From contig JAVEXZ010000003.1 of NCBI GenBank assembly GCA_034003765.1, positions 1-64,000 on the forward strand: a DNA stretch of 64,000 bases. The letters run 5' to 3'. The notes under the pieces are model-generated. The model ran no database searches and was not told the origin of the DNA. It saw nothing but the letters and a program-made list of their open reading frames with translations. Below are positions 53,747-62,490 of the stretch, one piece after another (position 1 is the first letter of the stretch; every line of letters starts with the position of its first letter). A program made the translations under genes and the position numbers. Source of the stretch: JAAZGD01 sp034003765. GTDB lineage: Bacteria > Bacillota > Clostridia > Peptostreptococcales > Anaerovoracaceae.

Positions 53747-53761
53747 AATTTTCCGAAATGT
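53747..53761. promoter_or_regulatory. Putative CodY box upstream of codY
   Basis: AATTTTCCGAAATGT matches 12 of 15 positions of AATTTTCWGAAAATT and lies right after the hslU stop, 42 bases before the codY -35. Suggests autoregulation. Confidence 0.45.
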
Positions 53762-53802
53762 TCAATACCAACAAACTCTTTTGAAAAGTTAGAATATTCA
53801 CG

Positions 53803-53831
53803 TTGTAATCCACAATAACTTGTTATATAAT
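53803..53831 (+). promoter_or_regulatory. codY promoter
   Basis: TTGTAA and a perfect TATAAT with 17-bp spacing, about 60 bases before the codY ATG. Confidence 0.7.
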
Positions 53832-53892
53832 TAACCAATGCTAGAAATAAGTGGATAAGTGTGATATGTAATTCTTCAACAGGAGGGATAAA

Positions 53893-54669
53893 ATGAGTAA
53901 AGAAATTCTGGCCAAAATAAGAAAGTTGAATTGGGTTCTCCAAGAACCTCAAGAAGGTGGTTTTTCATTTATGGAGCTTTGTGCGATCCTAAGCGAACTA
54001 ATGGATGCCAATGCATATATTGCAAATGTTAGAGGCAAAGTCTTAGGTGTTCATTATGCCATTGAGGCAGATAGTGCAGCTCTCTCAGACCCAGAAACAG
54101 GAGTAAACTTTTTTCCCATAGAGTACTCCGAAGAACTGATGAAGGTAAATAAGACTATATACAACATTACCCCTGAAGAAGCCATGAATATCTTTAAATA
54201 CGAATATGACACAGCTGGAAAGTACCATATGATTATCCCAGTTATGGGAGGTGGTCAAAGATGGGGCACAGTTGTCCTGGTAAGATATGACCCACCTTTT
54301 GATGAAATAGACATAGCTTTAGGAGAGTATGGTGCCACTGTAGTTGGTCTAGAAATTCAAAGCCGTAAGGCTATGGAAATAGAAGAAGAAGAGCGAAAGA
54401 GAAGTGTTGTGCAAATGGCGATTGGAACACTTTCTTTTTCGGAAGTTGAAGCAGTCCTTCAGATTTTCAAAGAGCTTGTTGGAAATGAGGGAATACTGGT
54501 GGCCAGTAGAATAGCAGACCGAGCAAAGATTACCAGGTCCGTTATTGTAAACGCACTAAGAAAGCTGGAATCAGCAGGTGTTATTGAATCAAGAAGCCTA
54601 GGAATGAAGGGAACCCATATCAAGGTTCTGAATTCTAAGTTTTATGAAGAGCTAGCAAAATTGTCATAA
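53893..54669 (+). CDS. codY: Global nutritional repressor CodY
   Basis: 258 residues. N-terminal GAF domain binding branched-chain amino acids, then the nearly invariant winged helix SRIADRAKITRSVIVNALRK and ESRSLGMKGTHIKV. Senses branched-chain amino acids and GTP and represses nutrient-scavenging genes. GGAGGG precedes the ATG. It has its own promoter and terminator; a putative target site precedes the lipoprotein gene at 22.7 kb. Confidence 0.96.
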   Translation: MSKEILAKIRKLNWVLQEPQEGGFSFMELCAILSELMDANAYIANVRGKVLGVHYAIEADSAALSDPETGVNFFPIEYSEELMKVNKTIYNITPEEAMNIFKYEYDTAGKYHMIIPVMGGGQRWGTVVLVRYDPPFDEIDIALGEYGATVVGLEIQSRKAMEIEEEERKRSVVQMAIGTLSFSEVEAVLQIFKELVGNEGILVASRIADRAKITRSVIVNALRKLESAGVIESRSLGMKGTHIKVLNSKFYEELAKLS

Positions 54670-54686
54670 AAGACAATGGGATTATC

Positions 54687-54712
54687 GCCTCCCTCGGGAG
54701 GCTTTTATTTTT
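54687..54712 (+). terminator. codY terminator
   Basis: GCCTCC / GGAGGC stem with a CTCG loop and T-rich tail, ending ten bases before hflX. Confidence 0.85.
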
Positions 54713-54721
54713 GGAGGAGTT

Positions 54722-56011
54722 ATGGCAGGGCTAATAGAAACAAGAGATCAGGAAGAAGGCAGGGCTATTCTTGTTGGTGTCCAAGGGAGAGAATCCATCT
54801 CTTACTTTATGGACGAACTGGAGGGTTTAGCAGAAGCTGCTGGAATTGTTGTGTTGGGAAATATGATCCAGAATTTAGAAAGACCTGACAGAGTAACCTA
54901 TATAGGCAAAGGTAAGGTTTTAGAACTCTCTGAAATGGCAGCCAATATGGAAGCTAACATGGTTATAATAAACGATGAGCTTTCAGGTATTCAAATGAGA
55001 AATCTTGAAAATGCATTGGATCTAAGGGTTATAGATCGTACAGTACTAGTCCTAGATATATTTGCCTCCCGGGCCACATCTTCAGAAGGCAAACTCCAGG
55101 TAGAGTTGGCTCAGCTTCAATATCGCCTTCCTCGTTTAACTGGATTTGGTACCAGTCTTTCTAGGCAAGGAGCCGGAGGCGGAAGGGGCCTAGGAATAGG
55201 AACAAGAGGCCCTGGAGAAAAAAAGCTGGAAACTGACAGGCGTCATATTACAAAAAGAATAGATGATATAAAGGCGGAGATGCAAAAGGCGGCTCAAACC
55301 CGAACAGTACAAAGAGGTAAAAGGGAGAAATCCTCTTTACCTATAGTTGCCCTAGTTGGGTATACCAACTCTGGTAAATCAGCTATTATGAATAGGTTCC
55401 TAGCCCTGTCTGACAAAGAAGAAAAACAAGTAGAAGAAAAGGATATGCTCTTTGCATCCCTAGAGACTCGTCAAAGGAATGTAAAGATAAAGGACAATCG
55501 CAACTTCTTGCTAGTTGATACTGTTGGCTTCGTAAGCAAATTACCCCACCATTTGGTGAAAGCCTTTAAGGCAACCTTGGAAGAGGTAGTACTTGCAGAT
55601 CTAATTCTACTGGTGGTAGATGCCGCCTATGACAATCAAGATTTTCATCTTGAAGTAACAAATAAAGTTCTCAAAGAGCTTGGAGCTGGAAACAATGAAA
55701 AAATTGTGGTTTTCAACAAGATTGACTTGGTAGAAAACCCTAACTTTATCAATAATGGGAATTCTCTGGGTGTGTCTGCAAAGTATGGCACTAACTTTGA
55801 TCAACTTATGAAGGCAATAGAGGCCAAGATATTTCAGAATTACAAACATGTCATTCTTTTAATCCCTTATGATAGGGGTGACTTGACATCTTATCTAGTT
55901 GAGAAGACAGAAATCTTATCAACTAGCTATGAGGAAGAGGGAACAAGGATAGAGGCTAACTTAAGCAATGCTGATTATCTGAGGTTTGAGAAGTATCTGG
56001 AGGACAAATAA
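54722..56011 (+). CDS. hflX: GTPase HflX
   Basis: 429 residues. HflX N-terminal domain, the glycine-rich GAGGGRGLGIGTRGPGEKK linker, a coiled segment, then the G domain (GYTNSGKSA, DTVGFVSKLPHHL, NKIDLV). Splits stalled or hibernating 70S/100S ribosomes, which opposes the HPF encoded at 7.4 kb. GGAGG precedes the ATG. Followed by yigZ after 2 bases. Confidence 0.95.
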   Translation: MAGLIETRDQEEGRAILVGVQGRESISYFMDELEGLAEAAGIVVLGNMIQNLERPDRVTYIGKGKVLELSEMAANMEANMVIINDELSGIQMRNLENALDLRVIDRTVLVLDIFASRATSSEGKLQVELAQLQYRLPRLTGFGTSLSRQGAGGGRGLGIGTRGPGEKKLETDRRHITKRIDDIKAEMQKAAQTRTVQRGKREKSSLPIVALVGYTNSGKSAIMNRFLALSDKEEKQVEEKDMLFASLETRQRNVKIKDNRNFLLVDTVGFVSKLPHHLVKAFKATLEEVVLADLILLVVDAAYDNQDFHLEVTNKVLKELGAGNNEKIVVFNKIDLVENPNFINNGNSLGVSAKYGTNFDQLMKAIEAKIFQNYKHVILLIPYDRGDLTSYLVEKTEILSTSYEEEGTRIEANLSNADYLRFEKYLEDK

Positions 56012-56013
56012 CC

Positions 56014-56667
56014 ATGGTTCTTTACCGAACCCTTTCTCAAGAAGGGGTATATGAACAAGTAATAGAAAAGTCTAGATTTATTGGTCACGCCAAACCCGTG
56101 GAGTCAAGAGAGGCTGCAGAGGCCTATATAGACCAAATAAGAGGCAAACACAAGGGGGCTAGCCATAATGTGCCTGTGATGGTCTTAGGGGACCAGATGC
56201 AGATACAGTGGGCCTCAGAGGATGGAGAGCCTCAAGGAACTGCAGGAACCCCTGTACTTCAGATGCTGGTGAAGGAAGGCCTTACAAATTTAGTGGTTGT
56301 TATTAGCAGGTACTTTGGTGGTGTTAAGCTAGGAACTGGGGGTTTGGTACGGGCCTATACTGGTACTGGTAAAAAGGCTATTGATCTGGCGGGGATTAGC
56401 CAAGTGCTTCCAATGGTGAACCTCCTTATTGTCTTCGACTACGCTTTTTTAGATAAATTGAAACATTTAGCCACCTCCTTAAAGATTGGGGACAATAATT
56501 TATCTTTTGAAGTCAAGGATTTGGAGTTTGGCCAACAAATTAGAGGAACTATGCTATATCAAGAAGAAATTGAGGGAGAAATTATTTCGTCTTTGGCTAG
56601 CCTTACAGGAGGGTCTCATACAGTGGTTGCAAGGGATATCACCCTTTCAAAAATCAAGATTCTCTAG
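56014..56667 (+). CDS. yigZ: YigZ/IMPACT family protein
   Basis: 217 residues. N-terminal UPF0029 domain: EKSRFIGHAKPV, ASHNVPVMVLG, ASEDGEPQGTAGTPVLQML, VISRYFGGVKLGTGGLVRAY, and a C-terminal EF-G-like fold. Related to the yeast/animal IMPACT regulator of translation; the bacterial role is unclear. Probably co-transcribed with hflX. Confidence 0.93.
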   Translation: MVLYRTLSQEGVYEQVIEKSRFIGHAKPVESREAAEAYIDQIRGKHKGASHNVPVMVLGDQMQIQWASEDGEPQGTAGTPVLQMLVKEGLTNLVVVISRYFGGVKLGTGGLVRAYTGTGKKAIDLAGISQVLPMVNLLIVFDYAFLDKLKHLATSLKIGDNNLSFEVKDLEFGQQIRGTMLYQEEIEGEIISSLASLTGGSHTVVARDITLSKIKIL

Positions 56668-56713
56668 CCTTGAAATTCTTGGCTTGTCAACCTATAAAAT
56701 TATGGAAATCCCC

Positions 56714-56742
56714 TTGACATATAAGCCGCTATCCTGTATATT
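56714..56742 (+). promoter_or_regulatory. Promoter of the tRNA array
   Basis: Perfect TTGACA and TATATT with 17-bp spacing, 47 bases before the first tRNA. Confidence 0.85.
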
Positions 56743-56788
56743 TAGTAACTGTGTCAAGTAAATATTGTACTGAAGAAAACTAGTATCT

Positions 56789-56864
56789 GGGCGCTTAGCT
56801 CAGCTGGGAGAGCATCTGCCTTACAAGCAGAGGGTCATAGGTTCGAGCCCTATAGCGCCCACCA
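56789..56864 (+). tRNA. tRNA-Val(TAC)
   Basis: Acceptor GGGCGCT/AGCGCCC, loop CTTACAA (anticodon TAC), T-arm GGTTCGA, encoded CCA. First of the 15-gene array. Confidence 0.96.
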
Positions 56865-56870
56865 GATAAT

Positions 56871-56947
56871 GGCCTGGTAGTTCAGTTGGTTAGAATGCCA
56901 GCCTGTCACGCTGGAGGTCGACGGTTCGAGCCCGTTCCAGGTCGCCA
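56871..56947 (+). tRNA. tRNA-Asp(GTC)
   Basis: Acceptor GGCCTGG/CCAGGTC, loop CTGTCAC (anticodon GTC), encoded CCA. Confidence 0.96.
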
Positions 56948-56969
56948 ACTAATTTATTTTTTTCTAAGT

Positions 56970-57044
56970 GCTGGTGTGGCTCAACGGTAGAGCAGCTGAT
57001 TTGTAATCAGCAGGTTGGGGGTTCGATTCCTCTCACCAGCTCCA
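56970..57044 (+). tRNA. tRNA-Thr(TGT)
   Basis: Acceptor GCTGGTG/CACCAGC, loop TTTGTAA (anticodon TGT), encoded CCA. Confidence 0.95.
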
Positions 57045-57065
57045 ATTTCATAGCACGAATTGTAA

Positions 57066-57150
57066 GGAGGGATACCCAAGTGGCTAAAGGGGGCGGACTG
57101 TAAATCCGTTAGCTGAGCTTTCGATGGTTCGAATCCATCTCTCTCCACCA
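57066..57150 (+). tRNA. tRNA-Tyr(GTA)
   Basis: Long-variable-arm tRNA. Acceptor GGAGGGA/TCTCTCC, loop CTGTAAA (anticodon GTA), encoded CCA. Confidence 0.95.
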
Positions 57151-57154
57151 ATTT

Positions 57155-57229
57155 GCGGAAGTGGCTCAGGGGTAGAGCATCGCCTTGCCAAGGCGAGGGT
57201 CGCGAGTTCGAATCTCGTCTTCCGCTCCA
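57155..57229 (+). tRNA. tRNA-Gly(GCC)
   Basis: Acceptor GCGGAAG/CTTCCGC, loop TTGCCAA (anticodon GCC), encoded CCA. Confidence 0.95.
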
Positions 57230-57238
57230 TTTTTTTCT

Positions 57239-57312
57239 GCGGATGTAGTTCAATGGTAGAACTTCAGCCTTCCAAGCTGATAGCGTGAGTTCGATTCTCA
57301 TCATCCGCTCCA
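57239..57312 (+). tRNA. tRNA-Gly(TCC)
   Basis: Acceptor GCGGATG/CATCCGC, loop CTTCCAA (anticodon TCC), encoded CCA. Nearly the same acceptor as its neighbour tRNA-Gly(GCC), pointing to an old duplication. Confidence 0.95.
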
Positions 57313-57329
57313 AGTTCTACTTTTCACTA

Positions 57330-57406
57330 GGGCTCATAGCTCAGCTGGATAGAGCAACGGCTTTCTAAGCCGTGTGTCCGGGGTTCGAATCCCTGTGGGC
57401 TCGCCA
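57330..57406 (+). tRNA. tRNA-Arg(TCT)
   Basis: Acceptor GGGCTCA/TGGGCTC (one G-T), loop TTTCTAA (anticodon TCT), encoded CCA. Confidence 0.95.
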
Positions 57407-57421
57407 CTTTTTTTATGCTGT

Positions 57422-57497
57422 TGGGGTATAGCCAAGCCGGTAAGGCAACGGGCTTTGATTCCGTCATTCGTAGGTTCGAGTCCTGCTACCCCAGCCA
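57422..57497 (+). tRNA. tRNA-Gln(TTG)
   Basis: Acceptor TGGGGTA/TACCCCA, loop CTTTGAT (anticodon TTG), encoded CCA. Confidence 0.95.
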
Positions 57498-57500
57498 TTT

Positions 57501-57576
57501 GACCCATTAGCTCAGTCGGCAGAGCACTTGACTTTTAATCAAGGTGTCCGGAGTTCGAATCTCCGATGGGTCACCA
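57501..57576 (+). tRNA. tRNA-Lys(TTT)
   Basis: Acceptor GACCCAT/ATGGGTC, loop CTTTTAA (anticodon TTT), encoded CCA. Confidence 0.96.
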
Positions 57577-57620
57577 ATTTTTACAAAAAGGATCCCAACC
57601 GAATGTTTTACTCTCGGAAT

Positions 57621-57709
57621 GGAGAGGTGTCCGAGCGGTTTAAGGAGCTGGTCTTGAAAACCAGTGACTCCGAAAGGGGCCGTGGGTTCGAATCCCACCC
57701 TCTCCGCCA
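57621..57709 (+). tRNA. tRNA-Ser(TGA)
   Basis: Class II tRNA. Acceptor GGAGAGG/CCTCTCC, loop CTTGAAA (anticodon TGA), long variable arm, encoded CCA. Confidence 0.95.
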
Positions 57710-57730
57710 TTAAGTTTTTATTCTTGACCT

Positions 57731-57824
<94 letters not shown>

Positions 57825-57828
57825 TCAT

Positions 57829-57904
57829 AGGGGTATAGCTCAGTTGGTAGAGCGATAGTCTCCAAAACTATGCGCCGTGGGTTCAAGTCCTGCTACCCCT
57901 GCCA
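57829..57904 (+). tRNA. tRNA-Trp(CCA)
   Basis: Acceptor AGGGGTA/TACCCCT, loop CTCCAAA (anticodon CCA), encoded CCA tail. Confidence 0.95.
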
Positions 57905-57925
57905 ATTCTTTTAATTTAATATTTC

Positions 57926-58002
57926 CGGGGTGTAGCGCAGTTTGGTAGCGTATCTGGTTTGGGACCAGAGGGCCGCAGGTTCGAATCCTGTCACCCCGAC
58001 CA
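57926..58002 (+). tRNA. tRNA-Pro(TGG)
   Basis: Acceptor CGGGGTG/CACCCCG, loop TTTGGGA (anticodon TGG), encoded CCA. Confidence 0.95.
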
Positions 58003-58012
58003 TTTTGGGCGT

Positions 58013-58089
58013 GGGCCATTAGCTCAGTTGGTTAGAGCGTCCGGCTCATAACCGGCAGGTCCGGGGTTCAAGTCCCTGATGGCCCACCA
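58013..58089 (+). tRNA. tRNA with CAT anticodon (elongator Met or Ile2)
   Basis: Acceptor GGGCCAT/ATGGCCC, loop CTCATAA (anticodon CAT), encoded CCA. The paired 1-72 position excludes an initiator. The body resembles the Bacillus tRNA-Ile with lysidine-modified CAT as much as elongator Met, so the identity is left open. Confidence 0.85.
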
Positions 58090-58101
58090 CAATCCTAATA
58101 T

Positions 58102-58177
58102 GCCCGGATAGCTCAGTCGGTAGAGCAGTAGACTGAAAATCTACGTGTCCTTGGTTCAATTCCGAGTCCGGGCACCA
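58102..58177 (+). tRNA. tRNA-Phe(GAA)
   Basis: Acceptor GCCCGGA/TCCGGGC, loop CTGAAAA (anticodon GAA), encoded CCA. Last of the array. Confidence 0.95.
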
Positions 58178-58186
58178 TAAAGAATG

Positions 58187-58221
58187 ACTCTTTGCATTTG
58201 TTTGCGAAGGGTTGTTTTTTT
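58187..58221 (+). terminator. Terminator of the tRNA array
   Basis: ACTCTTTGCA / TGCGAAGGGT stem (two G-T pairs) followed by TTG and a seven-T run, ten bases after tRNA-Phe. Confidence 0.8.
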
Positions 58222-58275
58222 GTGATATAGTTACCAATAATTACAATAAACGGGCATATATGTAAGAAAAAAAGA

Positions 58276-58304
58276 TTGACAAAAGTTGGATAGTGGAATA
58301 ACAT
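58276..58304 (+). promoter_or_regulatory. pilA promoter
   Basis: Perfect TTGACA and TAACAT with 17-bp spacing, giving a leader of about 75 bases before pilA. I looked for a c-di-GMP riboswitch in the leader and found none of its conserved segments. Confidence 0.65.
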
Positions 58305-58387
58305 GTTGAGGAAAGCATCAAATAATAATAAAAAACAACTAAGGTAGAGAATTAAGACGCATTTTTAAGAAGCGAGGAGAAAAAAAT

Positions 58388-58774
58388 ATGAATATTGAAA
58401 ATTTGAAGAAATCAAAAAAGGGTTTTACACTGGTTGAGATTATCGTAGTACTAGTAATCATCGCCATTTTAGCAGCGATTGCTATCCCTGCAATGACAGG
58501 ATGGATCGACAAAGCTAATCAAAGAGCAGTACTAGCAGAAGCTAGAACAGTATTGCTAGCAGCTCAAACCCTGGCATCTGAATCTTATGGTTCTACTGGG
58601 TCGCCTACAGCTAGTGCGGTAGATACAAAAACCCTGGCTGGAGTTAAGGGAACACCTTCGGGAATTACCCTAAATGGTAACCAGATTAGTGCTATTGTTT
58701 ATTATGATGGAAAATACACTGCAGGATATAATGGAACTACCTGGGTAACAACCAAGGGTGCAGTTACTCCGTAA
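58388..58774 (+). CDS. pilA: Major type IV pilin
   Basis: 128 residues. Short basic leader, prepilin cleavage site KKG|FTLVE with the conserved Glu5, then a ~20-residue hydrophobic helix (starting FTLVEIIVVLVIIAILAAIA) and a small polar head rich in Gly, Thr and Ser without Cys. Exported and assembled into the pilus fibre after cleavage by the adjacent PilD. GAGGAG precedes the ATG. First gene of the locus, separated from pilD by a strong hairpin. Confidence 0.93.
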   Translation: MNIENLKKSKKGFTLVEIIVVLVIIAILAAIAIPAMTGWIDKANQRAVLAEARTVLLAAQTLASESYGSTGSPTASAVDTKTLAGVKGTPSGITLNGNQISAIVYYDGKYTAGYNGTTWVTTKGAVTP

Positions 58775-58794
58775 ATATTATAGCTAAATCAAAA

Positions 58795-58814
58795 GGCCGC
58801 TGGAAACAGCGGCC
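58795..58814 (+). terminator. Stable hairpin after pilA
   Basis: GGCCGCTG / CAGCGGCC with a GAAA tetraloop and no T run. More likely an mRNA-stabilising or partial-termination element that keeps pilin mRNA more abundant than the downstream assembly genes. Confidence 0.6.
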
Positions 58815-58886
58815 TAAAAACTACGATCATCTATGCCGTAAATATTTATTTGATGCTATAGCTAGAGTGAAAGGACCAGAAAGCAA

Positions 58887-59654
58887 TTGATATTTTTAAT
58901 GGAGGTAGCCCTTGGCCTAATAATATTTATCTTTGGGGCAAGTATAGGTAGCTTTTGCTCCGCATATATTTACAGGATTCCCAAGGGTATAAGTATAGCC
59001 AAAGGCAGATCGGTATGTCCATCTTGTGAAAGGCAGATAAAGGGATATGACCTAATACCAGTACTAAGCTTTATAGTTTTAGAAGGAAAGTGCAGATTTT
59101 GTAGTGCTAGAATTCCATGGGAAAGTTTTGTCTTAGAGATCTTATGTGGCCTTACGGCAATCACATTATTCCAATTTTATGAAATGACTCCCAAGAGTCT
59201 TGTTGTGTTTTTTGCTTTGGCAGTTCTTTTGTGCGTATTTTTGATTGATCTTAGGACAATGGAAATCCCCAACGAATTGTCAATTGCACTATTAGCCTTA
59301 GGGGTGGTGGATGCATTCTTCTCTAGCGACATATCCCTACTTGATCGTGGTATTGGGCTTGTAATTATCAGCCTTCCAATGTTCCTCTTAACCCTAGCAA
59401 TAAAGAATGCTTTTGGTGGGGGGGATGTTAAGTTAATTGCAGCAGCAGGCTTTCTTTTAGGATGGCCAGGAGTAATTCTAGCTACATTTGTGGGCCTACT
59501 TATAGGTGGAGCTCAAGGTGTCTATATATTAACTGTTAAAAAGCAAGGCAAGGAAACCTTATTTGCTTTTGGACCAGCACTTTCTATTGGAATAGCAGTT
59601 GCACTTTTGTTTGGAGACCCTATAATTACTTGGTATGTAAATTTAATTGTGTAA
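58887..59654 (+). CDS. pilD: Prepilin peptidase
   Basis: 255 residues, about seven membrane helices. N-terminal GSFCSAYIYRIPKG, two CxxC pairs (CPSC, CRFC) that bind zinc, and the catalytic aspartates in LIDLRTMEIPN and GGGDVKL. Cleaves and N-methylates prepilins. Start uncertain: TTG 58887 with AAGGA eleven bases upstream, or ATG 58899 without a site. Confidence 0.92.
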   Translation: MIFLMEVALGLIIFIFGASIGSFCSAYIYRIPKGISIAKGRSVCPSCERQIKGYDLIPVLSFIVLEGKCRFCSARIPWESFVLEILCGLTAITLFQFYEMTPKSLVVFFALAVLLCVFLIDLRTMEIPNELSIALLALGVVDAFFSSDISLLDRGIGLVIISLPMFLLTLAIKNAFGGGDVKLIAAAGFLLGWPGVILATFVGLLIGGAQGVYILTVKKQGKETLFAFGPALSIGIAVALLFGDPIITWYVNLIV

Positions 59655-59682
59655 ATCATAAAAGACTAGAGAAGGTTAATTG

Positions 59683-60885
59683 ATGAGACTATACAAATAT
59701 ACAGCTTATAATATGGATGGCAAAAGATTTGCTGGAAAACAATCTTCTGTTGATGAAGAAGCCTTTCGAGAAGAGATGAAAGAGAAGGCCCTATTTTTGG
59801 TGGACTGCCAGGAAATAGAAAAAACTGTAAAAAAATCAGAGCGTCTTTTAGGCAAAGAGGTTCCTGAGTTTTCAAGAAATATGGGTACCCTTCTTACAGC
59901 AGGTATTCCTCTGGCTCAGACATTAGAAGCCTTGCGTGGAGAAAATAAGAATGCCAAGCTAAGAAGGATGTACGATAAACTTTTTCAATATGTCAATGAA
60001 GGAGTCCTATTTTCAGAAGCCATGAGGATTCAAACTAACGTATTTCCACCCCTCCTTGTTAATATGGTAGCTGCCGCAGAAGAGACAGGTAAACTTGGAG
60101 CCTCTATGATGCAGGCAAGTGAGTACTACGAAAAGCAGTATCAACTTCAGTCTAAGGTTCGAAGCTCCTTAGCCTATCCAGTTTTTCTATTGGCCCTATC
60201 TGTTGTTATTATGATGGGAATATTCACTTTTATTATCCCATACTTTACGGATATAGTTGGAGGTTCTTCAATAACAGGCCTTACAGCTGTCTTTATGAAG
60301 ATAAGCAGTGTTCTTCGAGAGAACATTCTCTTTATATCTTTGGGTTTTGTTTTTCTTGTAGCCCTAGTAATAAGCTTGGTTCAAAAGCCCCCTATTAGGC
60401 TAAAGATTGACCAGGCGATACTCTCAATTCCAAAAATAGGGGATTTGTTTGAGGTTATTTATACTGCAAGGTTTTCGCAAACAATGGCCTACCTTTATAT
60501 GAGCGACGTATCCATAGTAGATGCTCTTAGGAACACAAAACATGCAATAGGAAATACCTATGTAGTATCCCAATTTGATCATATGATTAATCAAGTAACC
60601 TCTGGCCTTATGCTATCTGAAGCTATTCTTGAAGTAAAGGGCATTCAGAATAGCCTTAAATGGCCAATCAAAATTGGTGAAGAGTCTGGAGACTTGGCCA
60701 ATATGCTCTTATCCACTTCCGAGTCATTGACAAGTGAATCTGAAAGAGCGGCAGACAAGCTTACTTCATTTTTAGGACCTGTTATGATTATTATATTAGG
60801 TATATTTATAGGAATGATAATGATCTCAGTTTTTATGCCTATTCTCAATATGTATCAGGGAATCGGCGGCGATTATAACCTCTAA
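59683..60885 (+). CDS. pilC: Type IV pilus inner-membrane platform protein
   Basis: 400 residues. Two repeated T2SS-F domains (about 55-180 and 255-380), each with family segments (FSRNMGTLLTAGIPLAQTLE; FSQTMAYLYMSDVSIVDAL) and three membrane helices. Anchors the assembly motor. ATG 59683 is preferred (GAAGG seven bases upstream) over the TTG codon just before it. Follows pilD by 28 bases. Confidence 0.93.
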   Translation: MRLYKYTAYNMDGKRFAGKQSSVDEEAFREEMKEKALFLVDCQEIEKTVKKSERLLGKEVPEFSRNMGTLLTAGIPLAQTLEALRGENKNAKLRRMYDKLFQYVNEGVLFSEAMRIQTNVFPPLLVNMVAAAEETGKLGASMMQASEYYEKQYQLQSKVRSSLAYPVFLLALSVVIMMGIFTFIIPYFTDIVGGSSITGLTAVFMKISSVLRENILFISLGFVFLVALVISLVQKPPIRLKIDQAILSIPKIGDLFEVIYTARFSQTMAYLYMSDVSIVDALRNTKHAIGNTYVVSQFDHMINQVTSGLMLSEAILEVKGIQNSLKWPIKIGEESGDLANMLLSTSESLTSESERAADKLTSFLGPVMIIILGIFIGMIMISVFMPILNMYQGIGGDYNL

Positions 60886-60897
60886 AGGAGCGGCACC

Positions 60898-61794
60898 ATG
60901 GTAACAATCTTTATGACCAATGAAACCATAAAAATAATGGATGCCATTTATAATAATGGCAAATTGCGAGTCGCCTATACGGGAGTCTTTCCTTTGCCTC
61001 CTGACTGCATAGATGATGGTGAAATATTAGAGCCACAAACCCTTAAAGATATAATAGCAAAACTCCCCGCAGACTGTAAAAAACGTCTTCGTGAGGTTAA
61101 GTTGATAATAGACAGCCATCATTTTCCCCTTAGCCGAATGGTAGTTCCCAAATTATCAGAGAGTAAAACCAGGAAGTATATCCAAGGGGAGTATAGTAAT
61201 AGGTTTGATGATGATGAGAATATACTTTACGACTATATGGTTTTAGACGTTAAAGGAAAGGGCCAAACCATCTTGGCTACAGCTGTTTCTGAAGCTTATA
61301 TTGATAGTTATTTGGAGATTTTTGAGAGCCAAAAAATAAAGGTTGTATCCATAGATTTTGACGTGGCCACGGTTATAGCCTTTGCCATGGTTGGTATAAC
61401 ACCACTGCAGGAAAATTGCTTGATGGTTAGCTTAGATGGTGAATACTTATCAGTATATCTTTTTATTAGAGGTGAGTATTACTATTTGATTTCAAAAAAA
61501 GCTGATGCTAAAAGAGGAACTCCTGATTTTTATGAAGAAGTTACAAATGCAATTTCCACTATGACTCAATACAGTTATGTGGAAACCCGGGGGGAATCCC
61601 TAGAGAGAATTTATTTGATTTCCATTAATAATGCAGAAATAGATGCCCTTGATGAATTAAGCGAATTTTTCGGTCAAGCTGTAGGACTAGATACAGTTAA
61701 GATGAGCCCCAAATATGCTGGGATTATACCAAAAGGTAACAAGGCTTTTGAAATGGCTCAATTTGTTCACAACATTGGCGCCACAGTGGAGTAG
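60898..61794 (+). CDS. pilM: PilM-like pilus assembly protein
   Basis: 298 residues, soluble, with an actin-like (FtsA/PilM) pattern: VKLIIDSHHFPLSRMVVPKL, an internal IDFDVATVIAF strand/helix and CLMVSLDGEYLSVYLF. Quite divergent, and the phosphate loops are weak. Assigned mainly by position before PilN- and PilO-like genes. AAAGGAG precedes the ATG. Confidence 0.75.
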   Translation: MVTIFMTNETIKIMDAIYNNGKLRVAYTGVFPLPPDCIDDGEILEPQTLKDIIAKLPADCKKRLREVKLIIDSHHFPLSRMVVPKLSESKTRKYIQGEYSNRFDDDENILYDYMVLDVKGKGQTILATAVSEAYIDSYLEIFESQKIKVVSIDFDVATVIAFAMVGITPLQENCLMVSLDGEYLSVYLFIRGEYYYLISKKADAKRGTPDFYEEVTNAISTMTQYSYVETRGESLERIYLISINNAEIDALDELSEFFGQAVGLDTVKMSPKYAGIIPKGNKAFEMAQFVHNIGATVE

Positions 61795-61803
61795 GAGAAG
61801 AGG

Positions 61804-62490
61804 ATGAAGAATAAGCGAATTAAGAATAAACGAATTGATTTTTTTATTCGAAAAGAGCGTTGGAAAAGAGATAACCGAACACATAAGTACGGGATATTTA
61901 CCATTATATCCATTGTAATTTTGGTCTTAATTATTGCAGCCGCAGCTTTCTTAGTCTTGGACACTATGCGTATGGAAAAAAAGATAGCAGAAGGGGAAGC
62001 TATGCTTCAGGACCCACAACTTCTTCAATTCTATCAAGATGTGGAATCATTAAATCAAAGGGAGAGTATGTATCTTTCAATAAAAGAAAGCCTTGCAAAT
62101 TTAGATGTGATAACAGAAACCTACCCCAATGTTGACAGAAAACTTTTCAACCATTTACTATTAGGGAATGACCCTGGTGTATCTATTTCTAACATCTCCT
62201 ATGATGGTAACACTGGACAATTTTCTTTTGCTGTTGAGGTTTCAGGGTACGGCAGTTGGACCAAGTTTATAAACAAAATGACTAATAGTCCCTATTTTTC
62301 GGGATTTAATTATATAGGCTATCAAAAAGATATAGCAACCGATAACTATTATTCCGGTTTTTCTGTTCAACTAGTTAAGGTAGAAGACCTAGAAGCAAAA
62401 GATGAAAACCCTGAACAAATACCAGAACAAATAGAAGAAGTCCCAGTAACAAGAGAAGAAAACCCAGGACAAACTGAGGAGGTCGAATAG
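61804..62490 (+). CDS. pilN: PilN-like inner-membrane protein
   Basis: 228 residues. A strongly basic cytoplasmic start, one membrane helix (IISIVILVLIIAAAAFLVLD), a coiled segment, a PilN-like globular domain, and an acidic Pro/Glu tail with short repeats (ENPEQ, IEEVPV, ENPGQ). PilN links PilM to PilO. The tail is unusual for the family. Confidence 0.72.
   Translation: MKNKRIKNKRIDFFIRKERWKRDNRTHKYGIFTIISIVILVLIIAAAAFLVLDTMRMEKKIAEGEAMLQDPQLLQFYQDVESLNQRESMYLSIKESLANLDVITETYPNVDRKLFNHLLLGNDPGVSISNISYDGNTGQFSFAVEVSGYGSWTKFINKMTNSPYFSGFNYIGYQKDIATDNYYSGFSVQLVKVEDLEAKDENPEQIPEQIEEVPVTREENPGQTEEVE

Noticed and set aside
54676..54888. 70-codon frame starting in the codY terminator
   Set aside because: It is a shadow of hflX in another frame and spans the terminator hairpin.
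58305..58387. c-di-GMP riboswitch in the pilA leader
   Set aside because: None of the conserved segments or paired helices of either c-di-GMP riboswitch class is visible in the ~80 bases.
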